A stretch of DNA of 64,000 nucleotides from Pseudomonas poae (GTDB taxonomy: Bacteria > Pseudomonadota > Gammaproteobacteria > Pseudomonadales > Pseudomonadaceae), in the NCBI RefSeq assembly GCF_001439785.1, contig NZ_JYLI01000008.1, positions 62,001 through 126,000 on the forward strand, written 5' to 3'. The translations under genes were made by a program, and so were the position numbers. The notes below the pieces were generated by a model. It was not told the DNA's origin. It did no database searches and was given only the letters and a program-made list of their open reading frames with translations. Positions 8,948 to 18,161 of the stretch are shown here, piece after piece. How positions within the stretch are numbered: the first letter of the stretch is position 1; each line of letters starts with the position of its first letter.

Positions 8948-9793
8948 ATGTCCAGTTCCCCTGTGAGCCTCGGTTACGGCCTGGGCCTGCGCAATGAGTA
9001 CTACCAGCAGATCCTGGAACAATCGCCGCCCGTGGATTGGTTCGAAGTGATCTCCGAGAATTATCTGGTGCAGGGTGGCAAGGCCCTCTACTACCTGGAT
9101 GCGATTGCCGAGCGCTATCCCCTGGTGATGCACGGTGTGTCGCTGTCCATCGGCGGGCCCCATGCATTGGATGGGGATTACCTCAAGCACCTCCAGCGAC
9201 TCGCCGAACGGATCCGGCCGGCCTGGATTTCCGATCACCTGTGCTGGAGTCGCGGCAGTGCGCACCAGTTGCACGACCTCCTGCCGCTGCCCTACACCGA
9301 AGAAAGCCTGGACCACGTGGCCGGTCGCGTCCGCCAGGTGCAGGACATACTGCAACGCCCGCTGGTGCTGGAAAACGTCTCCAGTTACGTGCGCGCCAGG
9401 GCCGACACGTTGACCGAGTGGCAATTCCTCAACGCCCTGACCGAGCTCACCGGCTGCCAGTTACTGCTCGATGTGAACAACGTGTATGTGAGTTCGCGCA
9501 ACCATGGCTTTGACGCCTGGACTTTTATTCGTAACCTGGCCCCCGACAGCATCCGCCAACTGCACCTGGCGGGGCATATGGACTACGGCGACTACGTGGT
9601 CGATACCCACGATCATCCGGTGTGCGATCCGGTGTGGGCGCTGTATCAACAGACCCTGGAGCACCTGGGGCCGGTCTCGACCCTGCTGGAGCGCGATGAT
9701 CATTTTCCACCGTTGCCCGAGTTACTCGCCGAGCTGAGCAAAGCCCGTGAACTGGGTGCCAACGCGCTGGCCAGGAGGCCGCTATGCGCCTGA
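8948..9793 (+). CDS. bufB: MNIO (DUF692) peptide-modifying enzyme BufB
   Basis: 281 residues from the ATG at 8948 (MSSSPVSLGYGLGLRN), with AGGAG at 8938-8942. It is a TIM-barrel-type multinuclear non-heme iron oxidative enzyme. Putative metal ligands are visible in order: Glu in ISEN, His in VMHGVSLSIGG, His in SDHLCWS, Glu in LENVSSY, Asp/Asn in LDVNNVYVS, His in HLAGH, Asp/His in DTHDHPV and Glu in LLERDDHFP. Family members convert cysteines of precursor peptides to heterocycles. The precursor is 58 nt upstream and the partner protein overlaps its last 10 nt, so this is the modifying enzyme of the bufferin. Confidence 0.9.
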   Translation: MSSSPVSLGYGLGLRNEYYQQILEQSPPVDWFEVISENYLVQGGKALYYLDAIAERYPLVMHGVSLSIGGPHALDGDYLKHLQRLAERIRPAWISDHLCWSRGSAHQLHDLLPLPYTEESLDHVAGRVRQVQDILQRPLVLENVSSYVRARADTLTEWQFLNALTELTGCQLLLDVNNVYVSSRNHGFDAWTFIRNLAPDSIRQLHLAGHMDYGDYVVDTHDHPVCDPVWALYQQTLEHLGPVSTLLERDDHFPPLPELLAELSKARELGANALARRPLCA

Positions 9794-10575
9794 TCGACTG
9801 GCAATTGGCCTTTGAAGCGCACCTGACAGCGCCAACGCCGCTGGTGGACAGCCACTTTGCCGCCACGTTGCTGGGCGGGCCAACGCTGGATGTGCACACG
9901 GGCCTGGCGATTTATCACAACGCCTACCTGTCACGATTGCAGGATGTGCTGCGCCACGACTTCAGCGCCCTCCGGTATTGGCTGGGCGACGATGAGTTTG
10001 CGGCGCTGACGCAGGCCTACGTGCGTCGCTATCCCTCCGATCACTACAGCCTGCGCTGGCTCGGGGAGCGGTTTCCGGCGTTTATCCTTGAGCATTTGGT
10101 GGCCGAGCAGAGTGCGCCGCTGGCGGAACTGGCGCGTCTGGAATGGGCCTTTACCCTGGCGTTCGATGCGCCTGCCGGTGAGCCGCTCACGCTTGATGAC
10201 ATGGCGCAACTGCGGCCGCAAGACTGGCCGGATTTGCAGGTGACCCTGGCGCCTACGGTGCAGCAGATACTGTGTCGCTTCAATTCGGTGGCGATCTGGC
10301 GCGCCGCCAGGGACGCTTCTGGTCTTGCCGAGAGTCAGGCGTTGAGCCGGGCGCATATTTGCCTGGTGTGGCGTCACGATCAGGTGTGCCGTTACCGCAG
10401 CCTTGAGCCCTCCGAGGCCTGCGCGCTGGCGGGTATGGTCGGGGCCGGCTGGAATTTTTCAGAACTGTGCACTGAGTTGGCAGTCACTTATGCAGAGGGC
10501 GCGCCACTGCAAGCGGTTACATGGTTGAAACAGTGGGTACAGGACGGAATGCTCGAACGCCGAGCACCGCAGTAG
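9784..10575 (+). CDS. bufC: DUF2063 partner protein BufC
   Basis: 263 residues. The start overlaps bufB by 10 nt, which indicates translational coupling. The N-terminal half carries the DUF2063 signature: YHNAYLSRLQDVLRHDFSAL (about residues 42-61) followed by a Tyr/Arg-rich helix (YVRRYPSDHYSLRWLGERFP). DUF2063 proteins dock the leader or signal region of precursor peptides and present them to the DUF692 enzyme. The C-terminal half has a winged-helix-like PqqD-type look, but I cannot name it with certainty. No DoxX or sigma-factor gene follows; the operon ends here. Confidence 0.85.
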   Translation: MRLIDWQLAFEAHLTAPTPLVDSHFAATLLGGPTLDVHTGLAIYHNAYLSRLQDVLRHDFSALRYWLGDDEFAALTQAYVRRYPSDHYSLRWLGERFPAFILEHLVAEQSAPLAELARLEWAFTLAFDAPAGEPLTLDDMAQLRPQDWPDLQVTLAPTVQQILCRFNSVAIWRAARDASGLAESQALSRAHICLVWRHDQVCRYRSLEPSEACALAGMVGAGWNFSELCTELAVTYAEGAPLQAVTWLKQWVQDGMLERRAPQ

Positions 10576-10578
10576 CCC

Positions 10579-10595
10579 GCTATCCAATAGATAGC
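10579..10595. other. Short inverted repeat between bufC and cfaB
   Basis: GCTATC-CAATA-GATAGC, a 6-bp stem with a 5-nt loop starting four bases after the bufC stop. No T-run follows, so it is a weak candidate for a transcript end or an operator for the cfaB promoter. Function is unknown. Confidence 0.3.
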
Positions 10596-10618
10596 CTCCT
10601 AAGTTGTCTGCGGATGGT

Positions 10619-10625
10619 CTACCCT
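10619..10625 (+). promoter_or_regulatory. Candidate sigma-S type -10 element of cfaB
   Basis: CTACCCT lies 33 nt upstream of the cfaB start. It resembles the RpoS extended -10 CTATACT with two mismatches, and no well-spaced -35 is visible. CFA synthase genes of pseudomonads are known to be induced in stationary phase through RpoS. This assignment is tentative. Confidence 0.35.
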
Positions 10626-10657
10626 CAATTCGGACTTCTGAACAAGGGGGACTACTC

Positions 10658-11845
10658 ATGCTCGCGCAACTTCCACCGGCCTTACAGAATCTTCAGCTAC
10701 CGCTGCGTCTGCGACTCTGGGATGGCCATGAATTCAACCTGGGCCCCGAGCCCAGTGTGACCATCGTGGTGAAGGACCCCACCGTCGTCACACAGCTGAC
10801 CCATCCCACCCTCGACTCGCTGGGCGAAGCCTTCGTCGAGGGCAAAGTCGAGCTGGAGGGCTCGATCACCGAAGTCATTCGGGTGTGTGACGAACTGAGT
10901 CACGCCTTGATCGACGATGACGAGGGCACTCGTCCGGTGCGCTTGACCCACGACAAGGCTACCGACGCGGCGGCCATTTCCTACCATTACGATCTCTCCA
11001 ATGAGTTCTACCAGCTATGGCTGGACCAGGACATGGCGTATTCCTGCGGCTATTTCGAAACTGGCAGCGAGTCCATCGACCAGGCCCAGCAGGACAAATT
11101 TCGCCACCTGTGCCGCAAGTTACGCCTGCAGCCTGGCGAATACCTGCTGGACGTGGGCTGCGGCTGGGGTGGCCTGGCGCGGTATGCGGCGCGCGAATTC
11201 GGGGTGAACGTGTTCGGTATCACCCTGAGCAAGGCGCAGTTGGCCCTGGCGCGCGAGCGGGTGAAAGCCGAGGGGCTGGAAGGCCAGGTCGACCTGCAAC
11301 TGCTCGATTACCGTGACCTGCCCCAGGATGGGCGTTTCGACAAGGTGGTGAGCGTGGGCATGTTCGAGCACGTCGGCCATGCCAACCTCACGCAATACTG
11401 CAAGACGCTGTTTGGCGCGGTGCGTGAAGGTGGCCTGGTGATGAACCATGGCATCACTGCCAAGCACACCGACGGCCGCCCGGTGGGGCGGGGCGCCGGT
11501 GAGTTTATCGGGCGTTATGTGTTCCCCAACGGCGAGCTGCCGCACCTGGCAATGATGACCGCCGAGATCAGTGACGCGGGGCTGGAAGTGGTCGACGTCG
11601 AAAGCCTGCGCCTGCACTACGCGCGCACCCTGGACCACTGGAGCGAACGGCTGGAAGACAACCTGGAAACGGCAGCGCGGGTCGTGCCGGAGCAGGCGCT
11701 GCGCATCTGGCGGCTGTACCTGGCCGGATGCGCGTACGCGTTTGCACGGGGCTGGATCAATCTGCATCAGATTCTTGCGCTCAAGCCCCATGCGGACGGC
11801 AGCCATGAACTGCCGTGGACGCGCGATGATATTTACCGCGGGTGA
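10658..11845 (+). CDS. cfaB: Cyclopropane-fatty-acyl-phospholipid synthase (CfaB type)
   Basis: 395 residues from the ATG at 10658, with AAGGGGG at 10644-10650 as ribosome-binding site. It transfers a methylene group from SAM to cis-unsaturated acyl chains of membrane phospholipids. The SAM-binding loop is YLLDVGCGWGGLARYAAREF near residue 160, and the substrate region includes MFEHVGHANLTQYCKTLF and the C-terminal WINLHQILALKPH. The length fits the family. It is separated from bufC by 82 nt and converges on the next gene with a 13-nt overlap of the 3' ends. Confidence 0.92.
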   Translation: MLAQLPPALQNLQLPLRLRLWDGHEFNLGPEPSVTIVVKDPTVVTQLTHPTLDSLGEAFVEGKVELEGSITEVIRVCDELSHALIDDDEGTRPVRLTHDKATDAAAISYHYDLSNEFYQLWLDQDMAYSCGYFETGSESIDQAQQDKFRHLCRKLRLQPGEYLLDVGCGWGGLARYAAREFGVNVFGITLSKAQLALARERVKAEGLEGQVDLQLLDYRDLPQDGRFDKVVSVGMFEHVGHANLTQYCKTLFGAVREGGLVMNHGITAKHTDGRPVGRGAGEFIGRYVFPNGELPHLAMMTAEISDAGLEVVDVESLRLHYARTLDHWSERLEDNLETAARVVPEQALRIWRLYLAGCAYAFARGWINLHQILALKPHADGSHELPWTRDDIYRG

Positions 11846-12255
11846 GGCAGGTCGTCCCACGCGATGTCGCGTGGGTCGACGATGTCATTCGGGTGCATCT
11901 GGAAGGTGCCGTGCTGCTTGGGAATGTTCGGGTCTGAAGGCAGATAGGCTTGCTGCCCGAACGTCATCGCCGGTTTGTCGAAGGTGAGCGTGTGCAGCGC
12001 GACGTTGTCGTACCAGTCTGCATGGGGCAGCGAGATGAACGTCATCTCCCAGGTGCCGCCGTCCACGTGGCCCTTGGTGACGTAGACACCGTAATGGTTC
12101 TCGCCAGGGGAGAGTATTTTGTACACGCCGTTATCGTATAGAAGCAGCACGGCGTCCGTGAACGGTTTGGCCTCGTAGAGCACGGCGTAGAGCAAATCGA
12201 TTTTGTAAGTGGGCGCGCCCAGTTCCACAGGGATCGTGACAGCGTTGCCTTGCAT
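11833..12255 (-). CDS. Conserved hypothetical protein, 140 residues
   Basis: No family recognised. It starts MQGNAVTIPVELGAPTYKID and has alternating hydrophobic/polar strands (LLYAVLYEAKPFTDAVLLLY), no signal peptide and no membrane segment. This suggests a small cytoplasmic beta-rich protein. AAGGAAG lies at 12263-12269 upstream of the start. It converges on cfaB, overlapping its last 13 nt. It reads as a real gene by codon use and by its ribosome-binding site. Function is unknown. Confidence 0.65.
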   Translation of the reverse strand: MQGNAVTIPVELGAPTYKIDLLYAVLYEAKPFTDAVLLLYDNGVYKILSPGENHYGVYVTKGHVDGGTWEMTFISLPHADWYDNVALHTLTFDKPAMTFGQQAYLPSDPNIPKQHGTFQMHPNDIVDPRDIAWDDLPHPR

Positions 12256-12395
12256 GGTCTGCCTTCCTTATCGAGGGATACGGCCTGATTCTAAACCGCC
12301 TCTGTGACTAGCGTGCTTATCGTGGCAAGCCCGCTCGCCACAGGGTGTGGTTACCTGACATTTCAGGCCTCTCCCACAGGACGTTGTGTTGGCGG

Positions 12396-13835
12396 TTAGA
12401 GAATCGGTGAAATAAGCCGCGCGATCCGCATGCCCAGTTGCTGCAGGCGCCGGGTCTCGCGGCTTTCTGCCAGGCTCATCTCGTGGGCCAGGGCGAAATC
12501 TTCCAGCAGCATCTGTTCCACTTGCCTGGCGAAGGCCTCGTCAACCGTCAGCAACATCACCTCGAAATTCAGACGGAACGAACGGTTGTCCATGTTCGCG
12601 CTGCCGATAGCGCTGATCTCGCCGTCCACCAGCACCACTTTCTGGTGCAGAAAGCCGGGCGTGTAGCGGAACACGCGCACGCCGGCGCGCACCGCTTCGA
12701 TGGCGTACAGGCTGGACGCGGCATACACGATACGATGGTCCGGGCGCGACGGCAGCAGGACGCGCACATCGACGCCGCGCAGCACCGCCAGGCGCAGGGC
12801 GGCGAACACGGCTTCGTCGGGGATGAAATACGGGGTGGTGATCCACACCCGCTCGGTGGCTGCGTGGATGGCTTCAACGAAGAACAGCGAGCAGGTTTCA
12901 TACGGGTCGGCCGGACCGCTGGCGAGCAGTTGGCAAAGCACGCCGTCTTCGGGGTAGGTGTCCGGCAGGATCAGCGGCGGCAACTCCCGCGCGGCCCAGA
13001 ACCAGTCTTCGGCGAATGACTCCTGCAGGCACGCCACCACCGGGCCGGTGACTTGCACGTGGGTATCGCGCCAGGGCGCCAGCGGCGGCTTTTTGCCGAG
13101 GTATTCATCGCCCACGTTATGGCCGCCGACAAACCCGGTAATTCCATCCACGACCACGATTTTGCGGTGATTGCGGAAGTTGACCTGGAAGCGATTGAGC
13201 CAGCCGCTGCGCGTGGCGAATGCCTTGACCTTGACCCCGGCGTCACGCAGCGATTGCACGTAGCGATGGGGCAGGGCGTGGCTGCCGATGCGGTCGTAGA
13301 GTACGTGGATATCGACCCCTTCGGCGGCCTTCGCCTTGAGCAGGGCGTGCAGCTGGCGGCCCAGCGCGTCGTCATGAATGATGAAGAACTGGAACAGCAC
13401 GGCCGATTGTGCGCCGCGAATGGCGTCGAAAATCGCGCTGAAGGTGTCTTCGCCATTGATCAGCAGGCGCACTTGGTTGTTGGCCAGGCACGGCATGCGT
13501 CCCAGCTTGGGCATGGCACGCAGGGAGGTGTAAGCGGCGGAATTGCGCGCGGCCAAGGCTTCCTCGACCCACGGGCGCCAGTTCAGCGCGTTGATGGCGG
13601 TGTGCATTTCCTGGTTGGCCTGGCGACGTGCCTGGATGTACGCATCGAACGTGCTGCGGCCGAAGATCAGGTAGGGGATCAGCGTGAGGTATGGCATGAA
13701 CATCAGCGACAGCGCCCACGCGATAGAGCCTTGGGCGGTGCGCACTGTCAGCACCGCGTGGATCGCGGCGAGTGTCCCGAAAAAATGCAGCGTGGCGATG
13801 AAGTAGGCGAGCAGGTGCGGGCCAAAAAAATCCAT
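12396..13835 (-). CDS. clsA: Cardiolipin synthase (phospholipase D family)
   Basis: 479 residues. Two N-terminal membrane helices (about residues 5-25 and 35-58) precede two phospholipase-D HKD motifs: [16 protein letters not shown] near 225 and [20 protein letters not shown] near 398. These carry the paired His/Lys/Asp catalytic residues that join two phosphatidylglycerols into cardiolipin plus glycerol at the inner membrane. The length matches bacterial ClsA (about 480). It is monocistronic by spacing. cfaB, also a membrane-lipid gene, lies 550 nt away. Confidence 0.93.
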   Translation of the reverse strand: MDFFGPHLLAYFIATLHFFGTLAAIHAVLTVRTAQGSIAWALSLMFMPYLTLIPYLIFGRSTFDAYIQARRQANQEMHTAINALNWRPWVEEALAARNSAAYTSLRAMPKLGRMPCLANNQVRLLINGEDTFSAIFDAIRGAQSAVLFQFFIIHDDALGRQLHALLKAKAAEGVDIHVLYDRIGSHALPHRYVQSLRDAGVKVKAFATRSGWLNRFQVNFRNHRKIVVVDGITGFVGGHNVGDEYLGKKPPLAPWRDTHVQVTGPVVACLQESFAEDWFWAARELPPLILPDTYPEDGVLCQLLASGPADPYETCSLFFVEAIHAATERVWITTPYFIPDEAVFAALRLAVLRGVDVRVLLPSRPDHRIVYAASSLYAIEAVRAGVRVFRYTPGFLHQKVVLVDGEISAIGSANMDNRSFRLNFEVMLLTVDEAFARQVEQMLLEDFALAHEMSLAESRETRRLQQLGMRIARLISPIL

Positions 13836-13970
13836 GAACGGCGATACTCCAGACGATCCAGTGCAGTGCGTAAAAGACCATGTTCAGCCACGAATGTCGC
13901 TATTTTATTTGCCGTGCAACACTGGCACGTCCGCGGCGTCTAACGCCCACAATTACCCAGGAGTTACCCG

Positions 13971-14492
13971 ATGAAGGCTCGTCTGCTGTGTTTGTCCATG
14001 GTTGTTGGTTTGGCGCTGCCGGTGGCGGCACAGGCGCAGATGCTGGCGCCGGGCTTGTGGGAATTGACCACCAGCAATATGAAGGTCGATAACCAGGACC
14101 TGCCGGACCTGTCGCTGATTCTGGGTCAGCTCAAGCAGCAGATGACCCCCGAACAGCGCGCCATGCTCGAAAAGCAGGGCATTACCATGGCCGGTAAAGG
14201 CGTGCAGGTGTGCCTCACCCCCGCCCAGGTGGCAACCGACTCCATCCCGCTGACCGACCCGCAATCGGGTTGCAAGCAGCAAATCACCGAGAAGACCGGC
14301 AACCAGTGGAAATTCCGTTTCAGCTGCCCGAAAGCCCAAGGCACTGGCGTGGCGACCTTCCAGAGCCAGAAGGCCTTCACTACCACGGTCAACGGCACTT
14401 TCAATGCCACCGGCATCCAGCAAAAAGGCAGCCTGGACAGCCACGCCCAGTGGCTGGGCAATGACTGCGGCACCGTCAAACCTCGCGCATGA
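13971..14492 (+). CDS. DUF3617 periplasmic protein
   Basis: 173 residues with a clear signal peptide (MKARLLCLSMVVGLALPVAA, cleavage likely after AQA). AGGAG at 13960-13964 sits upstream of the ATG. The mature part opens MLAPGLWELTTSNMKVDNQD, the typical DUF3617 start, and has cysteines at VCLTP, GCKQQ, SCPKA and near the C-terminus, probably disulfide-bonded. The biochemical role of this family is not established. It converges on the dihydroorotase gene with an 11-nt gap. Confidence 0.8.
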   Translation: MKARLLCLSMVVGLALPVAAQAQMLAPGLWELTTSNMKVDNQDLPDLSLILGQLKQQMTPEQRAMLEKQGITMAGKGVQVCLTPAQVATDSIPLTDPQSGCKQQITEKTGNQWKFRFSCPKAQGTGVATFQSQKAFTTTVNGTFNATGIQQKGSLDSHAQWLGNDCGTVKPRA

Positions 14493-14503
14493 CCTGCCTG
14501 CGC

Positions 14504-15841
14504 CTATCTCAGGAAATGCAGCGGTAAACCCTGGCAGCTCTCGACTACCTGGCCGTTGTGCCACGCCAGGTGACCGGAGACCAGGGTGGTGCTGACGCTG
14601 TGGCGAAAGCGGCGTTCGACGAACGGCGTCCAGCCGCAGCGTGCCAGGATCGGCTCGTCACTCACCGGCTTGCCTTCTGGTTCGGGTTTGATCAGCACCA
14701 GGTCGGCCCAGTACCCCTCACGCAGGTAGCCGCGATCCGGGATAGCGAACAGGTCGGCCACCCGATGGCTGGTCTTCGCCACCAGTGTGGTAATGGGCAG
14801 CAGGCCGTCGGCTACCAACTCCATCAACGCGGGCAGCGCATGCTGCACCAGCGGCAAGCCCGACGGCGATTCGCGATAGCTCATCTGTTTTTGCGCCCAG
14901 GTGTGGGGCGCGTGGTCGGTGCCGATCACATCCAGCCGATCACTCAGCAAGGCCTGGCGCAGCGCGTCGCGGTCGGCACGGGTCTTGATCGCTGGGTTGC
15001 ATTTGATCTGATGGCCCAGCCGTGCATAGTCACGGTCATCGAACAGCAGATGATGCACGCACACTTCGGCGGTGATGCGTTTATCGGCCAGGGGTTTGTC
15101 TTCAAACAGTGCCAGTTCGCGGGCGCTGGTGATGTGCAGGACGTGCAGGCGCGTGCCGTGGCGCTGGGCCAGTTCCACTGCCAGTGACGATGAGCGATAA
15201 CAAGCCTCTGCGTCGCGAATCAGCGGGTGGGCGACGGCGGGAATCTGGTCACCGAACCGCGCGTGCAGACGCTGTTCGTTGATCAGGATGCTGGGGGTGT
15301 GTTCGCAGTGGGCCAGTAGAATGGTCGGTACTTCGGCGAACAGGCGCTCGAGTATGCGTGGGTCGTCCACCAGCATATTGCCGGTGGACGCGCCCATGAA
15401 CACCTTGACCCCGGCCACTTCGCGCGGGTCCAGAGCCGCCACGGTGTCGAGGTTGTCGTTGCTGACGCCAAAATGAAAGCCATAGTTGGCCACCGAATGC
15501 AGGCCGGCGCGGCGCTTCTTGTCGGCCAGGGCTTCGAGGGTCAGCGTGGCCGGGCGGGTATTGGGCATGTCCATGAAACTGGTGATGCCACCGGCCACCG
15601 CCGCCCGTGATTCGCTGTAGAAACTGCCTTTTTCCGGCGCACCAGGTTCACGAAAGTGCACCTGATCATCAATCATGCCCGGCAGCAGCCACTGGCCCCG
15701 GGCGTCAATCGCCAGGGGCGCGTTATAGTCCGTGATGCTGCCGGCGATTTTTTCGATGCGGCCATTGGCGACCAACACATCGGCGTCGAATGCCTGGCCT
15801 TCGTTCACCAGGCGGGCGTTGCGGATCAACAGGCGGGTCAT
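14504..15841 (-). CDS. pyrQ: Dihydroorotase paralogue of the zinc-starvation operon (PyrQ-like)
   Basis: 445 residues, amidohydrolase superfamily. It interconverts carbamoyl-aspartate and dihydroorotate in pyrimidine synthesis. Visible active-site elements are DDQVHFREPG (residues 58-67), the Lys region GVKVFMGASTGNML, HCEHTPS, LHVLHITSARE and GTDHAPH. The first His of the usual HxH metal pair is Gln (Q60), with H62 kept. It is the last gene of the Zur-box-controlled operon, 3 nt after the gamma-carbonic anhydrase. By comparison with P. aeruginosa PyrQ it is expected to replace the housekeeping zinc enzyme under zinc limitation. Confidence 0.88.
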   Translation of the reverse strand: MTRLLIRNARLVNEGQAFDADVLVANGRIEKIAGSITDYNAPLAIDARGQWLLPGMIDDQVHFREPGAPEKGSFYSESRAAVAGGITSFMDMPNTRPATLTLEALADKKRRAGLHSVANYGFHFGVSNDNLDTVAALDPREVAGVKVFMGASTGNMLVDDPRILERLFAEVPTILLAHCEHTPSILINEQRLHARFGDQIPAVAHPLIRDAEACYRSSSLAVELAQRHGTRLHVLHITSARELALFEDKPLADKRITAEVCVHHLLFDDRDYARLGHQIKCNPAIKTRADRDALRQALLSDRLDVIGTDHAPHTWAQKQMSYRESPSGLPLVQHALPALMELVADGLLPITTLVAKTSHRVADLFAIPDRGYLREGYWADLVLIKPEPEGKPVSDEPILARCGWTPFVERRFRHSVSTTLVSGHLAWHNGQVVESCQGLPLHFLR

Positions 15842-15844
15842 GGT

Positions 15845-16405
15845 TCAGAACTCGTTTTGCAGGGCTTTATAACCTCGCACCAGGTCGACATTGGTGCGGG
15901 CCACGTCTTCGGAAAACTCCGAAGCGCTGACACTCACCGGCGGGAATTGCGACAGGTCGGTGTTCGGCCCAATACGGGTGGTGGAGGGCACGTAGAACGC
16001 ATCGGGCAAATCGCGACCGTCGACCACCGAGTTGTGGCGCACCACGCAGCCGTCGCCGACGACGCAATTGAACAGCACGCTGTTGAAGCCGATGAACACG
16101 CGGTCGCCGACCGTGCAGGGGCCGTGGACGATGGAGCGGTGCGCGATGGACGTGAACTCGCCGATGGTCACCGCCGCACCGGATTTGGAGTGGATGACCA
16201 CGCCGTCCTGGATGTTGGAGTTGGCGCCAATGGTAATCGGGTCCATGGCGCCGCTGGCGTCGACTTCGTCGGCGCGGATCACGGCGTAGGGGCCGACGAA
16301 CACGTTCTCGCCGATGATGACTTTGCCGCAGATGATTGCGGTCTTGTCGACGTAGGCCGATTCGGCAATGACCGGCAGGTCGCCTGAGGGATTTTTACGG
16401 ATCAT
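15845..16405 (-). CDS. Gamma-class carbonic anhydrase family protein
   Basis: 186 residues from the ATG complementary to 16403-16405; this start overlaps the znuA-like stop by 4 nt. It is a left-handed beta-helix with hexapeptide repeats (VIIGENVFVGPYAVIRADEV). Three metal-ligand histidines are present: VVIHSKSG, and IAHRSIVHG with the two His five residues apart. Gamma carbonic anhydrases can use iron or cobalt instead of zinc, which fits a place in a zinc-starvation operon as backup for a zinc beta-carbonic anhydrase. The enzyme class is certain at fold level; actual CO2 hydration is inferred. Confidence 0.85.
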   Translation of the reverse strand: MIRKNPSGDLPVIAESAYVDKTAIICGKVIIGENVFVGPYAVIRADEVDASGAMDPITIGANSNIQDGVVIHSKSGAAVTIGEFTSIAHRSIVHGPCTVGDRVFIGFNSVLFNCVVGDGCVVRHNSVVDGRDLPDAFYVPSTTRIGPNTDLSQFPPVSVSASEFSEDVARTNVDLVRGYKALQNEF

Positions 16406-17280
16406 GGTGTGCTCAACGCTGCGCAAAGCGTATTGAGGTTGTATTCGAACAACCCGGTGAAAGTGCTGGCCGGACCTTTGGCGGCCAGGGCGTCGGAGTA
16501 CAGCGTGCCGCCGATCTGCGCGCCGCTTTCGTCGGCGATCTGCTTGAGCAGGCGCGAGTCCTTGATGTTTTCCATGAACACGGCCTTGACCTTGTCTTTG
16601 CGGATCTGCGTGATCAGCGCAGCCACTTCGGCGGCGGAGGGTTCACGCTCGGTGGACAAGCCCTGGGGCGCAAGGAACTGAATGCCATAGGCCTGGCCCA
16701 GGTAGCCAAAGGCGTCATGGGAGGTGACGATGCGACGGTTACCCGCTGGCAGTGCGCCGAACTTGGTCTTGGCTTCAGCCAACAGGCGGTAGATTTCCTT
16801 CAGGTAGGCCTGGCTGTTGCGCTGGTAGTCGGCCTGGTTGGCCGGGTCGGCGGCGATCAGCGCCTTGGTGATGTTGTTCACGTAGATTTCGGCGTTGGCC
16901 AGGTTGTGCCAGGCGTGCGGGTCGGGAATGGTTTCGCCGTCCTCGTCCATGGTGTGGGAGATCACACCTTTGCTGGCGGTGACCACCGTGGCCTTGGTTT
17001 CGGTGCTGGTGATCAGGCGGTCCAGCCACGGCTCGAAGCCCAGGCCGTTCTTGATGATCAATTTGGCCTTGAGCAGCGCCTTGGCGTCGTCCGGCGTGGG
17101 TTCGTAGGTGTGAGCGTCGGCGTCGGGGCCGACCATGTTGCTGATCTGGATGTGGTCGCCACCGATCTGGTGGGTGATGTCATCGAGAATACTGAAGCTG
17201 GTGACCACCTGGAGTTTGTCGGCGGCATGGGCCATCGACAGCGGCAGCAGCAGGCTGAACAGCACGAGTAGAGCGCGCAT
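16402..17280 (-). CDS. Metal ABC transporter substrate-binding protein (ZnuA-like)
   Basis: 292 residues. The start is the ATG complementary to 17278-17280; a longer open frame continues upstream but overlaps the permease gene. Signal peptide residues 1-19 end AHA. Cluster A-I metal ligands are visible as H57 (AHTYEPTPDD), H122 (DPHAWHNL), H188 (TSHDAFGYL) and D263 (YSDAL). There is no His/Asp-rich loop as in E. coli ZnuA. It would capture zinc in the periplasm for the permease/ATPase encoded 11 nt upstream. Zinc rather than manganese is inferred from the Zur box and the neighbouring zinc-sparing enzymes. Confidence 0.88.
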   Translation of the reverse strand: MRALLVLFSLLLPLSMAHAADKLQVVTSFSILDDITHQIGGDHIQISNMVGPDADAHTYEPTPDDAKALLKAKLIIKNGLGFEPWLDRLITSTETKATVVTASKGVISHTMDEDGETIPDPHAWHNLANAEIYVNNITKALIAADPANQADYQRNSQAYLKEIYRLLAEAKTKFGALPAGNRRIVTSHDAFGYLGQAYGIQFLAPQGLSTEREPSAAEVAALITQIRKDKVKAVFMENIKDSRLLKQIADESGAQIGGTLYSDALAAKGPASTFTGLFEYNLNTLCAALSTP

Positions 17281-17291
17281 CGGGAAACACC

Positions 17292-18161
17292 TCATTGGGA
17301 TGTAAGCAAGGGCGGGCGGCGCAGCAGGCCGTGCACCGGACCAAAGACCACGGACAACAGATACCCGCCGCCCGCCACCAGCACGATGGCCGGGCCGCTG
17401 GGCAGTGAGTAGTAGAACGACAGCAACAAGCCAAGCCATACCGACAGGCATCCCAGCACCGCCGATATTGCGATCAACACCGGCAGGCGCCGGCTCCAGA
17501 AGCGTGAGGCGATGGCCGGCAGCATCATCAGGCCCACCACCATCAACGCGCCGATGGCCTGGAAACCGATCACCAGGTTCAACACCACCAGGGTCAGGAA
17601 TAAGCCGTGGGCCAGTGGTCCGAGGCGGCTGACGGTTTGCAGGAACAGAGGATCCAGTGTGTCCAGCAGCAGCGGTTTGTAGATCAGTGCCATCGCGAGC
17701 AGGCTGAAGCTGGAGACCCAGAGCATGCCGGTAAGGGTGGTTTCGTCCACCGCCAGGGCCGAGCCGAACAGCAGGTGCAGCAGGTCCAGGCGTTTGCCGG
17801 CGATGCCGAGGATCAGCACGCCGGCGGCGAGGGAGATGGGGTAGATAGCGGCCAGGCTGGCGTCTTCGCGCAGGCCGGTGCGGCGGGTGATCCACGCCGA
17901 CAGCCCGGCCATGCTCAGGCCGGCGCCGAGGCCGCCGATGGTCAGTGCGGGCAGGCTCAGGCCGGCGAACCAGAAGCCCAGCGCCGCGCCGGGCAGGATG
18001 CCGTGGGCGACGGCATCACCGATCAGGCTCATGCGCCGCAGGATCAGGAACACTCCCAGCGGCGCCGTGCTGCAGGCCAGTACCAGGCCGCCGATGAGCG
18101 CGCGACGCATGAACACAAAGTCGAGAAACGGCATCCACAGGTGAGCGGCAAAATGCATCAA
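17292..18161 (-). CDS. Metal ABC transporter permease (ZnuB-like)
   Basis: 289 residues with about eight hydrophobic segments, ABC-3 family. The N-terminal sequence FVFMRRALIGGLVLACSTAP and the later GDAVAHGILPGAALGF coupling-type loop are typical. It overlaps the ATPase gene by 4 nt, showing translational coupling. It should form the membrane channel of the second zinc importer of this strain; the usual znuABC next to zur is not in this window. Confidence 0.88.
   Translation of the reverse strand: MMHFAAHLWMPFLDFVFMRRALIGGLVLACSTAPLGVFLILRRMSLIGDAVAHGILPGAALGFWFAGLSLPALTIGGLGAGLSMAGLSAWITRRTGLREDASLAAIYPISLAAGVLILGIAGKRLDLLHLLFGSALAVDETTLTGMLWVSSFSLLAMALIYKPLLLDTLDPLFLQTVSRLGPLAHGLFLTLVVLNLVIGFQAIGALMVVGLMMLPAIASRFWSRRLPVLIAISAVLGCLSVWLGLLLSFYYSLPSGPAIVLVAGGGYLLSVVFGPVHGLLRRPPLLTSQ

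Noticed and set aside
16402..17895. 497-residue start for the ZnuA-like protein
   Set aside because: The extra 205 residues overlap the permease gene and are Pro/Arg-rich shadow sequence; the signal peptide begins at 17280.
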